Shown in pieces: positions 1 through 10,802 of a stretch of 64,000 nt of DNA. This DNA is from Rotaria socialis (taxonomy: Eukaryota; Rotifera; Eurotatoria; Philodinida; Philodinidae). Position numbers and translations under genes: made by a program. Where the stretch lies: assembly GCA_905331475.1 (NCBI GenBank), contig CAJNYU010000185.1, positions 124,001 to 188,000 on the forward strand. The letters are read 5' to 3'. The first letter of the stretch is position 1, and the number at the start of each line of letters is the position of its first letter. The notes under the pieces are model-generated. The model was not told the DNA's origin, ran no database searches, and was given only the letters and a program-made list of their open reading frames with translations.

Positions 1-713
1 CAAGAATTATCTGATATTGATCCACTTGCAACACTAACAAAACTGACTCATGTTAGGTAAGATTCATTGTTGAATAAATAAGAAGAAAAAAGTGAATTTC
101 ATGTTTTACTAGTTTTGCTCGAAATCCGATTGCGATGAAAAAGGATTATCGTCTATATGTTATTCATGCGCTGCCTCATTTGAGAACATTGGATTATAAT
201 GGAATTACTCAAAAAGTATTTATTTATTTTATTCCTATTGAATTGATTATTATTCACTCATCGCTTTCAGGAACGTGAAGCAGCTCGTAAAATCTTCAAA
301 TCCAAATCTGGTGAAAAAGCGAAGAACAAACAAAAAGGAACTAATACATTTGTACCTGGTGGTGAGTTAGCTAAACAACAACAACAAGCGCCTCGAATGA
401 CAAAAAAAGATGCAGATGCTATTAAAGTTTTTATTAAATATTCTTTTCTTTTTGCACTTCTCATAATAAAATGAATAAACTTCTAGAAAGCTATTCAGGA
501 AGCTAAATCAATAGACGAAGTGGAAAGATTAAAAACAATGTTACAATCTGGTCAAATGCCGCATTCCGTCGAACAAAAACAACATCAAAATGGTCATAAA
601 ACAAATACTGAAGCGATGGAACAAGAGCAAAATTTAGGTAATCAGCATTCTCCATGAAGCTATATATCAATTTGCTGTTTTTTATTCTAGGAAATACTTC
701 CATGGAAACATGA
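1..713 (+). CDS. SNRPA1: U2 small nuclear ribonucleoprotein A' (3' part)
   Basis: This is the C-terminal half of the leucine-rich-repeat protein U2A', which binds U2 snRNA with U2B'' in the spliceosome. Exons read 1-56, 113-215, 271-426, 487-637 and 691-713, with GT-AG introns of about 50-60 bases. The last LRR and cap are visible (DPLATLTKLTH, then RNPIAMKKDYRLYVIHALP, then LRTLDY). They are followed by the charged helix ERE-AARKIF and the family's late motif EVERLKTMLQSGQMP. The 5' end lies outside the window. If the last intron (638-690) is retained, the frame stops at about 655 instead, giving an alternative C-terminus NQHSP. Spliced, it ends NTSMET. Gene identity is secure; the final exon is less so. 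Confidence 0.93.
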
Positions 714-1470
714 GTGATGTAGTGTTCTAAAAACTTCTTTTTTTACGTATCGTTATTGTTTTGTTCGTTCGTTATTGTTCATCTTCTTCTGTATACATGC
801 CCGATGAGAGCAAAAAAACTTGTTTATTCATTGTTTTTCAGATAGAAAATAAAACAAAGTATGGTGACGATTGAGACCAATGTCGTTCTAAACTTCGATT
901 CTACATGAAAGAAAAATATTTTCAAACTATTGACCAAGCACAAAATCACATGTCTGCAATTAGTTTAATCAATCAGAATAAATAAATCTTATATAAAAAA
1001 AAAAAAACTTTGAAAAAGATTCGATGAATTTATTCTTGCTTAGTAATGTATGTAGCTGATGGTCATGTTGTAGATTGATGTCACTATATATGCAATTTGT
1101 TGTAGATCAACTTCCGATTTTACAGTTTAATATGAACTTATTAATAAAATAGATTAATTTTTTTTATCTATCACATCTTGGTCTTAGATACATAAAAAAA
1201 AGGTTAAGGGCGATTTTATTACTTTTATAATGTAAATACAGATTAGTATAACTATTTTAAATATCTTATGTAAGTTTAAAATAGTTGTGTAATACGACAC
1301 ATGAATCGAATCTATTGATATGATTCATTCTATTGATGAACTATTGAATGCTATTTAGATCAGTAGAATTTTACTGTCGGATCTAGTCGATATAAACGAT
1401 GACTAATAACAACACTTCAATCCCGCCCACTGTTAAATAATACGGTTAATAACAGTGCATCTAAATCTAA
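714..1470. other. intergenic, no gene seen
   Basis: AT-rich sequence downstream of U2A' with poly-A/T runs and several AATAAA-type signals (for example near 977). No frame in either direction looks coding. Confidence 0.5.
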
Positions 1471-3186
1471 TACGACTGCACTTTTATCGTGTTTGGTATC
1501 ATCTTAGTCGCAGCTTTGTGTGCTGTTATAGGGGAGAAATATTGGAATCGACCACTTCGTGCTATTTTCACTTGCAAAAAGAATAAGCGTTCGAGCAGAC
1601 CGTATCGCTTTAAGCGTTGCCTTTTACTTGCATTTTTATTCAGTGCCAATATTGCCTATTTCTTAGCCAATCAACGTGCTGTAATGACTATGGTCATCAT
1701 TAGTAAAGCAAAAGATATCATAGGCACCATTATCTTACCGATTTACTATGCTTACAAACTAATAACCTGCTGCCAGGCTAAGCGACCAATTCTTGATGGA
1801 AGTAACAAGATTATCTTTTCTATCATTCCCGTCTACAATGAAACGTTAGAAGAAATTACATATACAATGGACTCAATTATCTACAACTCTATCAAATGCT
1901 AGTGATCATTATTTGTGATGGCCATATACCAAACGTTGATTCTCTTATTGATAGAATGGACATAGTTGTATCAAATCTACAATATTGTTCTTGGAAAGGC
2001 ACTGATGTTAATTGTGAGATTAGTTAAGGTTACCGTGGAAAAATACCAATAGTTATTCTTAAAAAAGGAAGAAATATGGAAAAAAGAGACCGTCGTATAC
2101 TAGCTTATGACATATTCATTGCACCCAGGTAAAATGCAGCCCCATCTTTTACTAGTTTTAGAACTTCTATCCTTCAACAGATTCAACGTTCATTTAAAAT
2201 TGGCGAATATCACTACATGTTCTTCGCTGATGCAGACAGTTTCATTGAAATCGGTTCTCTTACCAGTCTTATCGACGAGTTGGAATATCGCAACGCTGAC
2301 GGCTCATGTGGACTCGTTATGGTTGATTTTGAAAAACGATTTGGAGGATTCTGGAATGTATACCAAAATTTTCAATGTATATATACGGACAATACATTCG
2401 GCGTAAAGCTGAAAACATCATTAAAAAATGAGCTGCCTGCCAGGGTGTATTACTATGGTAAAAGTCGATAGTAGACTCATCAATGTTATAACTGACTATG
2501 GCACGATGCCACACACCAAGATGATCTCATTCACACGACTGTTCAGCGATTGGGCACTGACCGTCGTCTGCCGCATCTATTTTTATTTAAAAAATTAAAA
2601 ACAATGATGGTTGACTCAGCTGTCTGTTATACGAAACCACCTCAAAGTTGGTACAGACTTTTGACACAACGCCGTCGGTGGGGTAGTAACGCTTTCTTTA
2701 ACATAATCATGAATGTTTACAGGCGTAGTATTCATCCCATCACTAGAATCTCTTCATGTTTCGATCTGATGAAAATGTGGCTGGTGTTCTTTCGCTTATT
2801 TAATTAATGCGGGTCTTTTTCTCACTCAACTGGTAACTCATTTTGATTTAAGAGGATTTCTCACACAGACAGGTATTCATTTGTATCCAACATGCTATTT
2901 CTTTCTCTTCTCAATCTTCAAAAAGACAGTTCGTTCCAGTCTACATAAGATTCTTATTGGATGTCTGGTTAATCGTTGCATCTCTGGCCTTATTTCAATT
3001 GGAATAATGGCTACTGTCTTCTACAATATTGGGAACTTTGCATGGGGTTCTGCGGCACCTGTCGAAATAAAATAAGAACAATCACCAGAGATCTATATCG
3101 TTCCAACTAGTGACATTCCTGATGCCGACTTACAGATGTTTATTGCACCATTGGATTCCACAGAAGAATCCATGCCCACTATGTAA
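1471..3186 (+). pseudogene. chitin-synthase-like GT2 glycosyltransferase, broken
   Basis: Pieces of a family-2 processive glycosyltransferase lie in order but in changing frames. An N-terminal membrane region and IIPVYNETLEE (about 1810-1860) come first. Then come ICDGH (about 1908), FFADADSF (2220), CLPGCITM (about 2430-2455), LGTDRRLPHL (2550) and QRRRWGSNAFF (2675-2705). A C-terminal membrane region with FAWGS (about 3040) ends the series. CLPGC, the (G)xDRxL block and Q-x-RRW are the chitin synthase signature order, where QRRRW binds the growing chain. Stops at 1900-1902 and 3073-3075 and several frameshifts interrupt it, and spacing between motifs is shortened. Sequence after 3075 still encodes a sensible acidic tail ending ESMPTM. 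I infer a decayed copy of a chitin synthase (rotifer jaws and cuticle contain chitin). Introns might explain one or two breaks but not all. Confidence 0.75.
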
Positions 3187-4488
3187 AAGCCGTCTTTAAG
3201 CTAACACTTATTTTCAGTAAAAAGTCTTTTATTATTATTTTTTATTAAATAAATTAAAATATGAATCGCAGTTATTTGCAAGAATTAAGATGATTACCTG
3301 TTTTCAGATACGAATTTCGTCATAGAATAGCAATTAGATGTTTTGCAGTAGACCAAATATTGCCTGTCAGACAGAATAATCCTTTAGAAAAGGCAATGAT
3401 GACATGACTCTTCAAATTTTAGAGAATTAAGAAAAACGCACTATCAAACAAGAGAGAAAAATCACACTATGCTCAAACTTTCTAGTTACATTATGACCAA
3501 TTGAAGATTCATACAAGAAATCAAAATGTATTTAGTACATCGGCAAATATAATACTTAGGGGTTTGACTACTTTGTAATGAAGAATATCTCTCAATGAAT
3601 GAAGCAGATTGTTTCATTTTTACCAGTATGAAATGGAATGTTCAGTTTTACTACATCAAGTGACACAGAACAGTTCATTACATTCATGGAAAGAATGGTA
3701 CTTTTTCTTTCTAGTTTTTGTTCGATAATCACACTTTAAAATAGTATGATTGAAGGCACGCTTCAAATTTTTCGCTCAGCATCACTTTTTAAAATAATAA
3801 TTCATATTCGCGAACGAATATCAACTAGAATTAGTAAGCAAAACACTGCTGATAATATCTCGTACATTTTGCTCCTCTAATATTCATTAGATATGATCAA
3901 TATTGCCAAATAAGAATAAAAAACATGGCAAAGAAGTATATATATATATATACAGATTAACGAGTAACAGATATGATATTTTCCATAATTAAAATTATGT
4001 AACACTTTTAAAAGATGGAATATCTAGATAAATGAAATATAAGACAAAAAAGAAATTTATAGCTGAATATTTGAAAAAAATATGAATTTCATTGGCGAAA
4101 ATATTTATCACGTGAGTCCCTATGATCAGTGATTGTCATTCAGCAGACGTTAGGAGAAAAATTTGAAAAAAAGCACATCTTTTTCAAGATTTATAGCTAT
4201 TTACAGTATCAATAAACACGATAATAAATATAAATTCATTCGATATATCAATCATTGATTATCAATTTATCAATGTCATATTAAGATTTTCAAGTAAATA
4301 AATGTATATGATAGGCATGAAGCATTCGCTGATAAATAGTCTTTGACCTGTGTTTGATAAGTGCGATGTTCTATGTTAGATGATATTTTCCGCCAACTAT
4401 TTTTTATACTTATTTATATCATAGACAAGATATCTATGCTTACAGAGAAAAAACAAGTATTCTGCTAATATCATTTGCTGAAATATAA
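3187..4488. other. intergenic, no gene seen
   Basis: AT-rich sequence with a short (TA)n run near 3940-3952. Scattered stops in all frames; nothing recognised. Confidence 0.5.
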
Positions 4489-5075
4489 ATGATTATGACG
4501 GTAAGTTTTGAATTTCTCATATTTCATGGATTTTTATGTTTCGATTTATTAATTCAGTGGTTATATTTTCTTCTTATATTAACTTTCACTGCATCTACAA
4601 TATCAGATTCGAATGAATTTCAAAGTGAGTATATTTGTGATGGATAATTTTTCTCCTATCTTCTCTCATTCTTCCAGTCAAATCAAATGAAGCTTTGCAA
4701 TTTCTTCTTCGTGCTCGGCGTACTTTGTTTCATCCGGGCAAAACAAAATGTGAAGAGCAAAAACGTGAAGCTAGTAAAGCTTATGAAGAAAAGTGTACAG
4801 TATTAGGTAAACGTTTTTGCCCAAAATTAAGTGCATGGAAAGAATTTCAACAATGGGAAATTGGTGGTGGTTATGAAAGTAAACGGAATCCATTGCCAAC
4901 ACAACCGCCAGCGCCACACATAAACACAATGCGTACACATCAAACACGTCTGTATACACCAGCAACATTGCGTACATATAAAACACCAATGTATGGACCA
5001 GTAACAAATCGACCGAAGGATCGCATGCCTAATCATAGAAATGACTTTGCAATACCTGATCCCAATGAAGATTAA
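4489..5075 (+). CDS. small secreted protein, family not recognised
   Basis: Three exons (4489-4500, 4558-4624, 4678-5075) join in frame to give 158 residues. The first exon codes only MIMT, and splicing it on completes a signal peptide (MIMTWLYFLLILTFTASTIS). This microexon plus the hydrophobic exon 2 is why I chose this start. The mature part has a basic, helical 70-residue region with three cysteines (KCEEQ, YEEKC, KRFCP). A QQWEIGGGYE motif and a Pro/Thr/Arg-rich tail ending in acidic PDPNED follow. The odd cysteine count would allow a disulphide dimer. The charged helical core is faintly reminiscent of the vertebrate UCMA/matrix Gla proteins, but I would not assign it there. Exported or extracellular matrix role is inference. 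Confidence 0.75.
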
Positions 5076-7293
5076 AATTTTTATAATTAACATTATTTAG
5101 TTAGCAATAATAACACATAAAAAAAACGTTTCTTTTATTATGTCAATAAATTATCACTGCATTTTACTTATAATCATATTGGCAAAGTTATTTTTTTCAT
5201 TTCGTAATCACTGGAATTTTTCAACCGCTTGCTCTTATTTTATTATACAGGGACGAGAAGTTAACTATTCAAATTTTCATATGAAATTATCATTCAACAC
5301 AACTTTGTCTTTTTATTAATTTGATTTGTTTAGTCTTGAAAATCTTTATTTGAATGAATATGAGTAAAAATTTGATTTATGCATACATAGGAATATTTTA
5401 GTTTAACAGTATGGCGTAATTGGCATTTGTATGAAAAATGATCGATTCATATCGTAAATGAACACCAACCAGTGGTATCATCGCTGTTAACTCTATTATT
5501 TTTTTCTTCATGAGGATAGAATAATCGGCGAGTCTCATATGTGTTACTATCATGATCGATATGAAATTGAGTGAATGCTGACTAATTATATTCAATTGAC
5601 GTTAAAAATACAGTAGAATCAAGAATTAATTTTCTATTCGAAACTAATATAAAGTTAAGAAAAGATTCATTCATATTCTAACTCTCATAAATTTCTTGAT
5701 TATTAATCACCATTAATCAGATCCTTCAAGTATATTGAAATAGACGATGTAGAACAGTTTTTAAAGTTCAGAATTAATAAACAAAATTATTATATCAGAT
5801 TTTAGTCAAACAAAGAAATTGTGAAAATCACTAACTCTATAAACAAAACAAATGAGTAGCATTTAGATATTTAAACGATAAATGTATGTTCTATAGTTAG
5901 TCAACGTTGAAAAAATAGTGAGATATCAATCATTTAAATGGTATTTAGATAGTATTTCTCTTTGATTGAATAAGATGATGATTATGAAAATTTCTGGTTA
6001 TTGAATCGATAGCCGGGCTGTAATTGCCTGAAAATTCTCTCAGTTCAACAAGGTAAATATTAGTTGATTTTAAAATTCTCTATATCAATATCTAATACAC
6101 TATTCCCTAATATTATCATAATAAAATCAATTTAAAACACGAATACAAGTTTCGGCACATACGAATATTAAAAATGTTGCAATATTTGTGACTTTCATAA
6201 TACACAAACAATTAGCAACTGTAGTTAAAAATACATATGTTACCCAATGGAATACTAGTGTAAAATTTTAAGTATTCATAGCATTAGCAGTGATATAAAT
6301 CTTGCTAGATAATGCTGAATGAAAACTAACTAGAGATGCACTTTCAAACATATCATTAAGACCGGTGAAGGCCGGTAAATTGATGAAGAACCTACGGTGA
6401 TGACTGTTTTTTTATTTCATTCAGACGGCACTCTATTAAGACAACCCAGCAATGCTAATATACCGGCCTTCATCGTAGGTTTTTCGTATTTTTACCGCCT
6501 TCACCATTTTCTCACCGTTGCATCCCTAAAAATAGTTCTAGATTTGACTGCTATTTTCAATAATCAACTAAGAATATTTTAAATTATATTTAGAGCAAAT
6601 TCAACCGATGGTTTTACAGTTTAATTATAGATACAATAAAGTATGTTTAAAATAGAAATATAATTTAAAAGATGAAGAATATCGGTAATTACCACATGAT
6701 AAAGCATATAAATGTATGCATGTGGTCTTATGCACATCGTATATCTACATGCATTATGCATTATGCATACTTCATGATGGCTATCATTATCCTTGACACG
6801 TATCTACCGAGAAATAACGATAGACGGTAGTTTTGCGATTAGAAATGTGTAAAAATGATGCATTAAATCATATTCATTCTATTCTAACTTGTGTCACTCA
6901 CATCTATTTTTGGGCACATATTATTATGCTTCTATCACGAATGATAAGTGGTCTTTCATTCGTTTCGATTTTTTCTATTTATTATCTAAGATAAATTTGT
7001 TTCAAAAATATATTCTTGTTTTCAATAGTTTTCTCAAAGATAAAGCAATCGAAAACGATCTTTTCTGTTTGATCTAAAGAAAAGTTTTTGACGACACATC
7101 TGTTGAATCATTAATCCAACGTTGTGTAAACTTTATGAAATGTTCATATAGCCATAACAAGTATCTGTAATGAAATGAAACTTGATTATTTTTCTAGTCA
7201 AATAGATCTATAATCTCTTTTATTCTCCTCGGTACTAATATAACAACATAAAACGCGAAAACAACGCGGAAAGAAATTTTAAACTTCGGTTTA
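5076..7293. other. intergenic, contains one inverted-repeat element
   Basis: About 2.2 kb of AT-rich sequence between convergent genes. The only structure I see is the imperfect inverted repeat at 6362-6517. Frames longer than 60 codons here lack coding character. Confidence 0.5.
6362..6517. repeat. imperfect inverted-repeat (MITE-like) element
   Basis: The left arm (6362-6403; GGTGAAGGCCGGTA and GAACCTACGGTGATGA) matches the reverse complement of the right arm (6460-6517). In the right arm the same blocks read TACCGGCCTTCATCGTAGG and TACCGCCTTCACC. The loop is about 55 bases. The arms are GC-richer than the surroundings. This looks like a small non-autonomous foldback element. No target duplication was identified. 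Confidence 0.55.
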
Positions 7294-8609
7294 TTAACTT
7301 TTTGAGGGCAATGGCGGAGTATCACCGGTTAAATGCTGTCGATGTAATTCTTCGCATTTTGATTTTAGTTTTGCAAATTCATTTTGAATAATATCCGTTA
7401 TCGCTTTACGCATTTCTTGCTAGAAAAACAAATAAGAAATACATTAAAATGAAGCAAATTTTTCATTCATACCAACGATCGATTTTCTTTTTTCATTTTT
7501 TCTACAAGATCATCAAAAGTGAGCGGTTCACCAATATAAATACTGACTTTTTGACCTATTTTAGGAGTATACGGCTCTACATTTGGTAATACAGAATCCA
7601 TTCCTAATATATAATAATAAATATATACGAATATTCTTCAAATGTATCTTTCTTACCAAGATGATAGAATGGAACTACTAACGGACAAACATTAGCTTCA
7701 GCAATAAGACGACCAACACCTATAAATTTTCTCTTTTATTTGAATATACTTTCTATATTAACTTACCCCATTTAAGTCTGATTAGTTCTTTTGTTAAATT
7801 TATTTTGGCTAAAAAATGAATTTTAAGAGTAAACAATGTAGATCTATAAAAAGAGAAATACCTTCAGGAAATATATGTATCCATTCACCTTGGTTGATTT
7901 GTTCTAATGCAAAAGTCATCGACCGTTGATAAACACCATCACCGCGTATTATAGGTATTGTTTTACCCAAACTGAAGAAACATCGATGACTCCTTTTTGT
8001 AAATACAACATCAGCAGCACCTAATGTCCAACGCATGCGTTGACGATTCAAAAAAGCTCGATATGGTGCAGAAGCTCCTAAAATAGCAATACAAAATTGA
8101 TTAATAATAAAAATAATAATAATAAAGAGAAACTTGTAAATAATGAAGAATCATTAAAAAGAGCTGATAGAGAGAAGGAAAAAGGCTACCATTTATGTAC
8201 CGAACAACAATGGTTCGTCCAAACCTATTTATAAAATTTTATGGGTTAATCAAAATACTAATCATACAAAAAACGATCTTACAAGAATGATGATTAGCGG
8301 CAGTAAGTAATGCTCGCTTAGGATCTCGATGAAGCACAGCTTTGCGAAGAATATCAGCTTTCATAAAAATAAAATTTAATAAAATTTAAATATATACTAA
8401 TTTTTACCATTCTCAATTCGAACTGATGTAAGATATTCTACAAATAAAAAGATAATTTCTTTCTTCCTTTTTGTTGCTCGTATGATGCTTCAAAACTTAC
8501 TCATCCATAGTTTACTGACTGTCCCCACAAGCGCAATCGTTGCTGTCGACAATGCTCTATAATATCTAGTAGGATTTTCTGGAATTGACCAATCAAATGA
8601 GAGGGGCAT
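7294..8609 (-). CDS. TAFAZZIN: tafazzin, cardiolipin-remodelling transacylase
   Basis: Mitochondrial phospholipid-lysophospholipid transacylase that remodels cardiolipin. Nine exons read on the minus strand: 8501-8609, 8408-8437, 8283-8357, 8201-8224, 7862-8077, 7767-7808, 7657-7719, 7473-7603 and 7294-7419. They join without a stop into 271 residues, close to the human 262-292. The start MPLSFDWSIP matches the family's MPL-x-W opening. The acyltransferase motif I is NHHSCLDEP (His-x4-Asp), partly encoded by a 24-base microexon. Then MRWTLGAADVVFTK, FFSLGK, GDGVYQ, WIHIFPE, LKWGVGRLIAEA and EMRKAITDIIQNEF follow in family order. By the best splice the usual FPEG reads FPEA, because the intron splits that codon. 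All exon phases fit, so confidence is high. Confidence 0.95.
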
Positions 8610-8971
8610 TATCTAAAAGAGTATCATGTATCCTTCTTTTATTATCATCCCATGAGCTTTTATTAATTAGCAAGGTTAAAATCTTTATTTAATTCATTTT
8701 TTTTCTTTGTTTGTCACATAGCAAATGTATTGTATCCAAAAAAGAAAAAAGCACAAAAGAAAAGAATACAGCTACAATATCACTACATAGCAAAAACAAA
8801 CGCAAACAGTTAGGAATGACACCAAGTATATCATCTGATTCATTTAATTCAATAGGATGTTTTTTTTTAATTTTCACTACAACATCACTCATCTATATTG
8901 AAAGACACAACACATTAACATTAAAATCTAATTTTCTATATAAGTCTGTTTTTGATTGAACGATATTTGCT
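8610..8971. other. short intergenic spacer
   Basis: About 360 bases between the tafazzin start and the ERp29 stop, both on the minus strand, so it should hold the tafazzin 5' region and the ERp29 3'UTR. A plus-strand open frame at 8711-8959 has no family features. Confidence 0.5.
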
Positions 8972-10163
8972 TTACAGCTCTTTGTCGACAGTACCAGTTT
9001 CTTTAACTGTTTTGAATGAAAGAAGAATATTGGCACGATTTTGTAATTCTACTCGTTTTTCAGTGGTGATCTAAAGTAAAATACAATAGTAATTGAAATA
9101 TGAAGATCATTTAGTAAGTAAAAATTTTATCATTTCATTTATATAAAACATCCATAGGTTAATTTTTCTAGAACATATATGCCAAGCATGTTAATACATT
9201 CGTTGAATAAATAATTTCCATATGGACATACAGAAATTGAATAATTAACAAGATTTCTCAAAACACTCGTCTAGTATTTATTATTTATTAAATTTGAATT
9301 CTATAATTACCTTTCCTTTTAATAAATTTTGTACACGTCGTTCTTCACGTTTAAAAAATTCTACTCCTTGTTTCACTGCTGCTTCCATTATTTTAATATA
9401 AGATTCACCACTATAACAAGAGAAATAATCAAAACTTCTATAAAAAAAATTAACTGATAAAAATGTTTTGTACCTCTTTTGTTCTTTTTTATCAGTTAAA
9501 CCTTGAACTACTTCTCGTGCTTTTTCAACTAAAGAGTTTTGAGTTTTTGCATCATTTGCAGATGATGCATCGAAGAATTCTCGAGATATACGATCTAAAC
9601 TTTCAAGTGTACCAGATAAACCAAACCAAAGATCTAAAGATAGTTGTGTTCGTTAGTTTTTTTTTAAATATTCAATCAGATGCTATTAATTATTACCTGT
9701 ATTTTGTGAAAGAAAACGCTTAAGATCTTCTTCAGTGCTATCACCAGTATAATCAATTGGTTTAGATTTTCCTTTAATAAATAATTTATATGCAGGAAAA
9801 TCAGCTTTAGTTACACTATATTCCTTAGCCAATTGTTCATTTTCTTTTTCACCATAATCTGTTATTGGAATTTCAACTACAAGAAGATTTTTCGCATTGG
9901 CTACATTTTCAGCAAATTTCTTAAATTGATCATGTTTATCACCATGAGCTGAAAGAAAGTAAGTAAACGTATTTGAATTGAACAGAAATTTACCTCACAA
10001 AATACATACGATATTTATCATCAAATTTTGCTAAAACAACGTCAAAATTACGTAGTATTTTGTCGAATGTGAGTGAATCGACAGTAACTGTTCCTGGTGT
10101 ATGAGCTTTACTTGATATGACAAGTACAGAAACAACAGCACAAAATGAATAGAGAAATTTCAT
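8972..10163 (-). CDS. ERP29: ERp29 / windbeutel-type ER chaperone
   Basis: ER-lumenal secretory chaperone of the PDI-D family. Five exons (10010-10163, 9697-9948, 9474-9633, 9311-9410, 8972-9070) give 254 residues, against 261 in human. A signal peptide (MKFLYSFCAVVSVLVISSKA) is followed by the redox-inactive thioredoxin-like domain. Visible motifs are DSLTFDKIL, VVLAKFDDKYP, DQFKKFAENV, LLVVEI and DYGEKENEQLAKEY. The C-terminal helical ERp29 domain then starts at about residue 140, with SLDRISREFF, ESYIKIMEAAVKQG and ELQNRANILLSF. The mature chain has no cysteine, so no CxxC thiol activity. It ends DKEL, a KDEL-like retrieval signal (human KEEL). The upstream neighbour is an ER-entry LEA protein on the same strand. 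Confidence 0.95.
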
Positions 10164-10802
10164 CGTGTTAAAAACTCAATAAGAAAAAAACGCAATAGGA
10201 AACTTTAAATTGGCGACAATAAAATACTGTCACTAACGAAGAAAAAAAAGACGTACATGTATATATATATATATATTATAATACGTTACTTGTTTTGTAT
10301 GAGCAGGAGAAGAAAAGTAACCAATGAGAGATTGACGCGCCGATATACCATCGATAGTAGTGACATCAAATACCTTTTTATTTAGAAAATTCCGGAACAA
10401 AAAAACAAAAGACTCCAAACGTATGTGGACATCCGTCTTAATATATTCATCATCCTTGATTGGTTGACACGAAAGAATCGGCAAAGTTTAATGAGCGAAA
10501 AAAAAGCGAATAAAATAAAATATCAAGAAGCTTAATTCAGTAAATAACGATGTATTGCTTTTTCTGATCAGCAAAAATAATATTAAAGAGAAATTTAGTT
10601 ACATAAATCATTAAAAAAAACAGAAAAGCTGGAATAGTTATAAAACAAACACAAAAGTATAACAAAACCGCTAACAGTGCCTGATATAAAGCGTATAGAG
10701 ATCAATACACAAACGGAAAGTTCGCTTTTTTCCTAAGGAACAACAAAACAAAATCCGACTTGAATGTATATTATAAACGATGAGATATCATCTTCGACCA
10801 AT
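10164..10802. other. intergenic, presumed ERp29 promoter
   Basis: About 640 bases between two minus-strand genes, with a short (AT)n run at 10259-10275. No gene was recognised. Confidence 0.5.

Noticed and set aside
8711..8959. 82-codon plus-strand frame between tafazzin and ERp29
   Set aside because: Low-complexity Lys/Ser/Thr composition, no homology features, lies antisense in a gene spacer.
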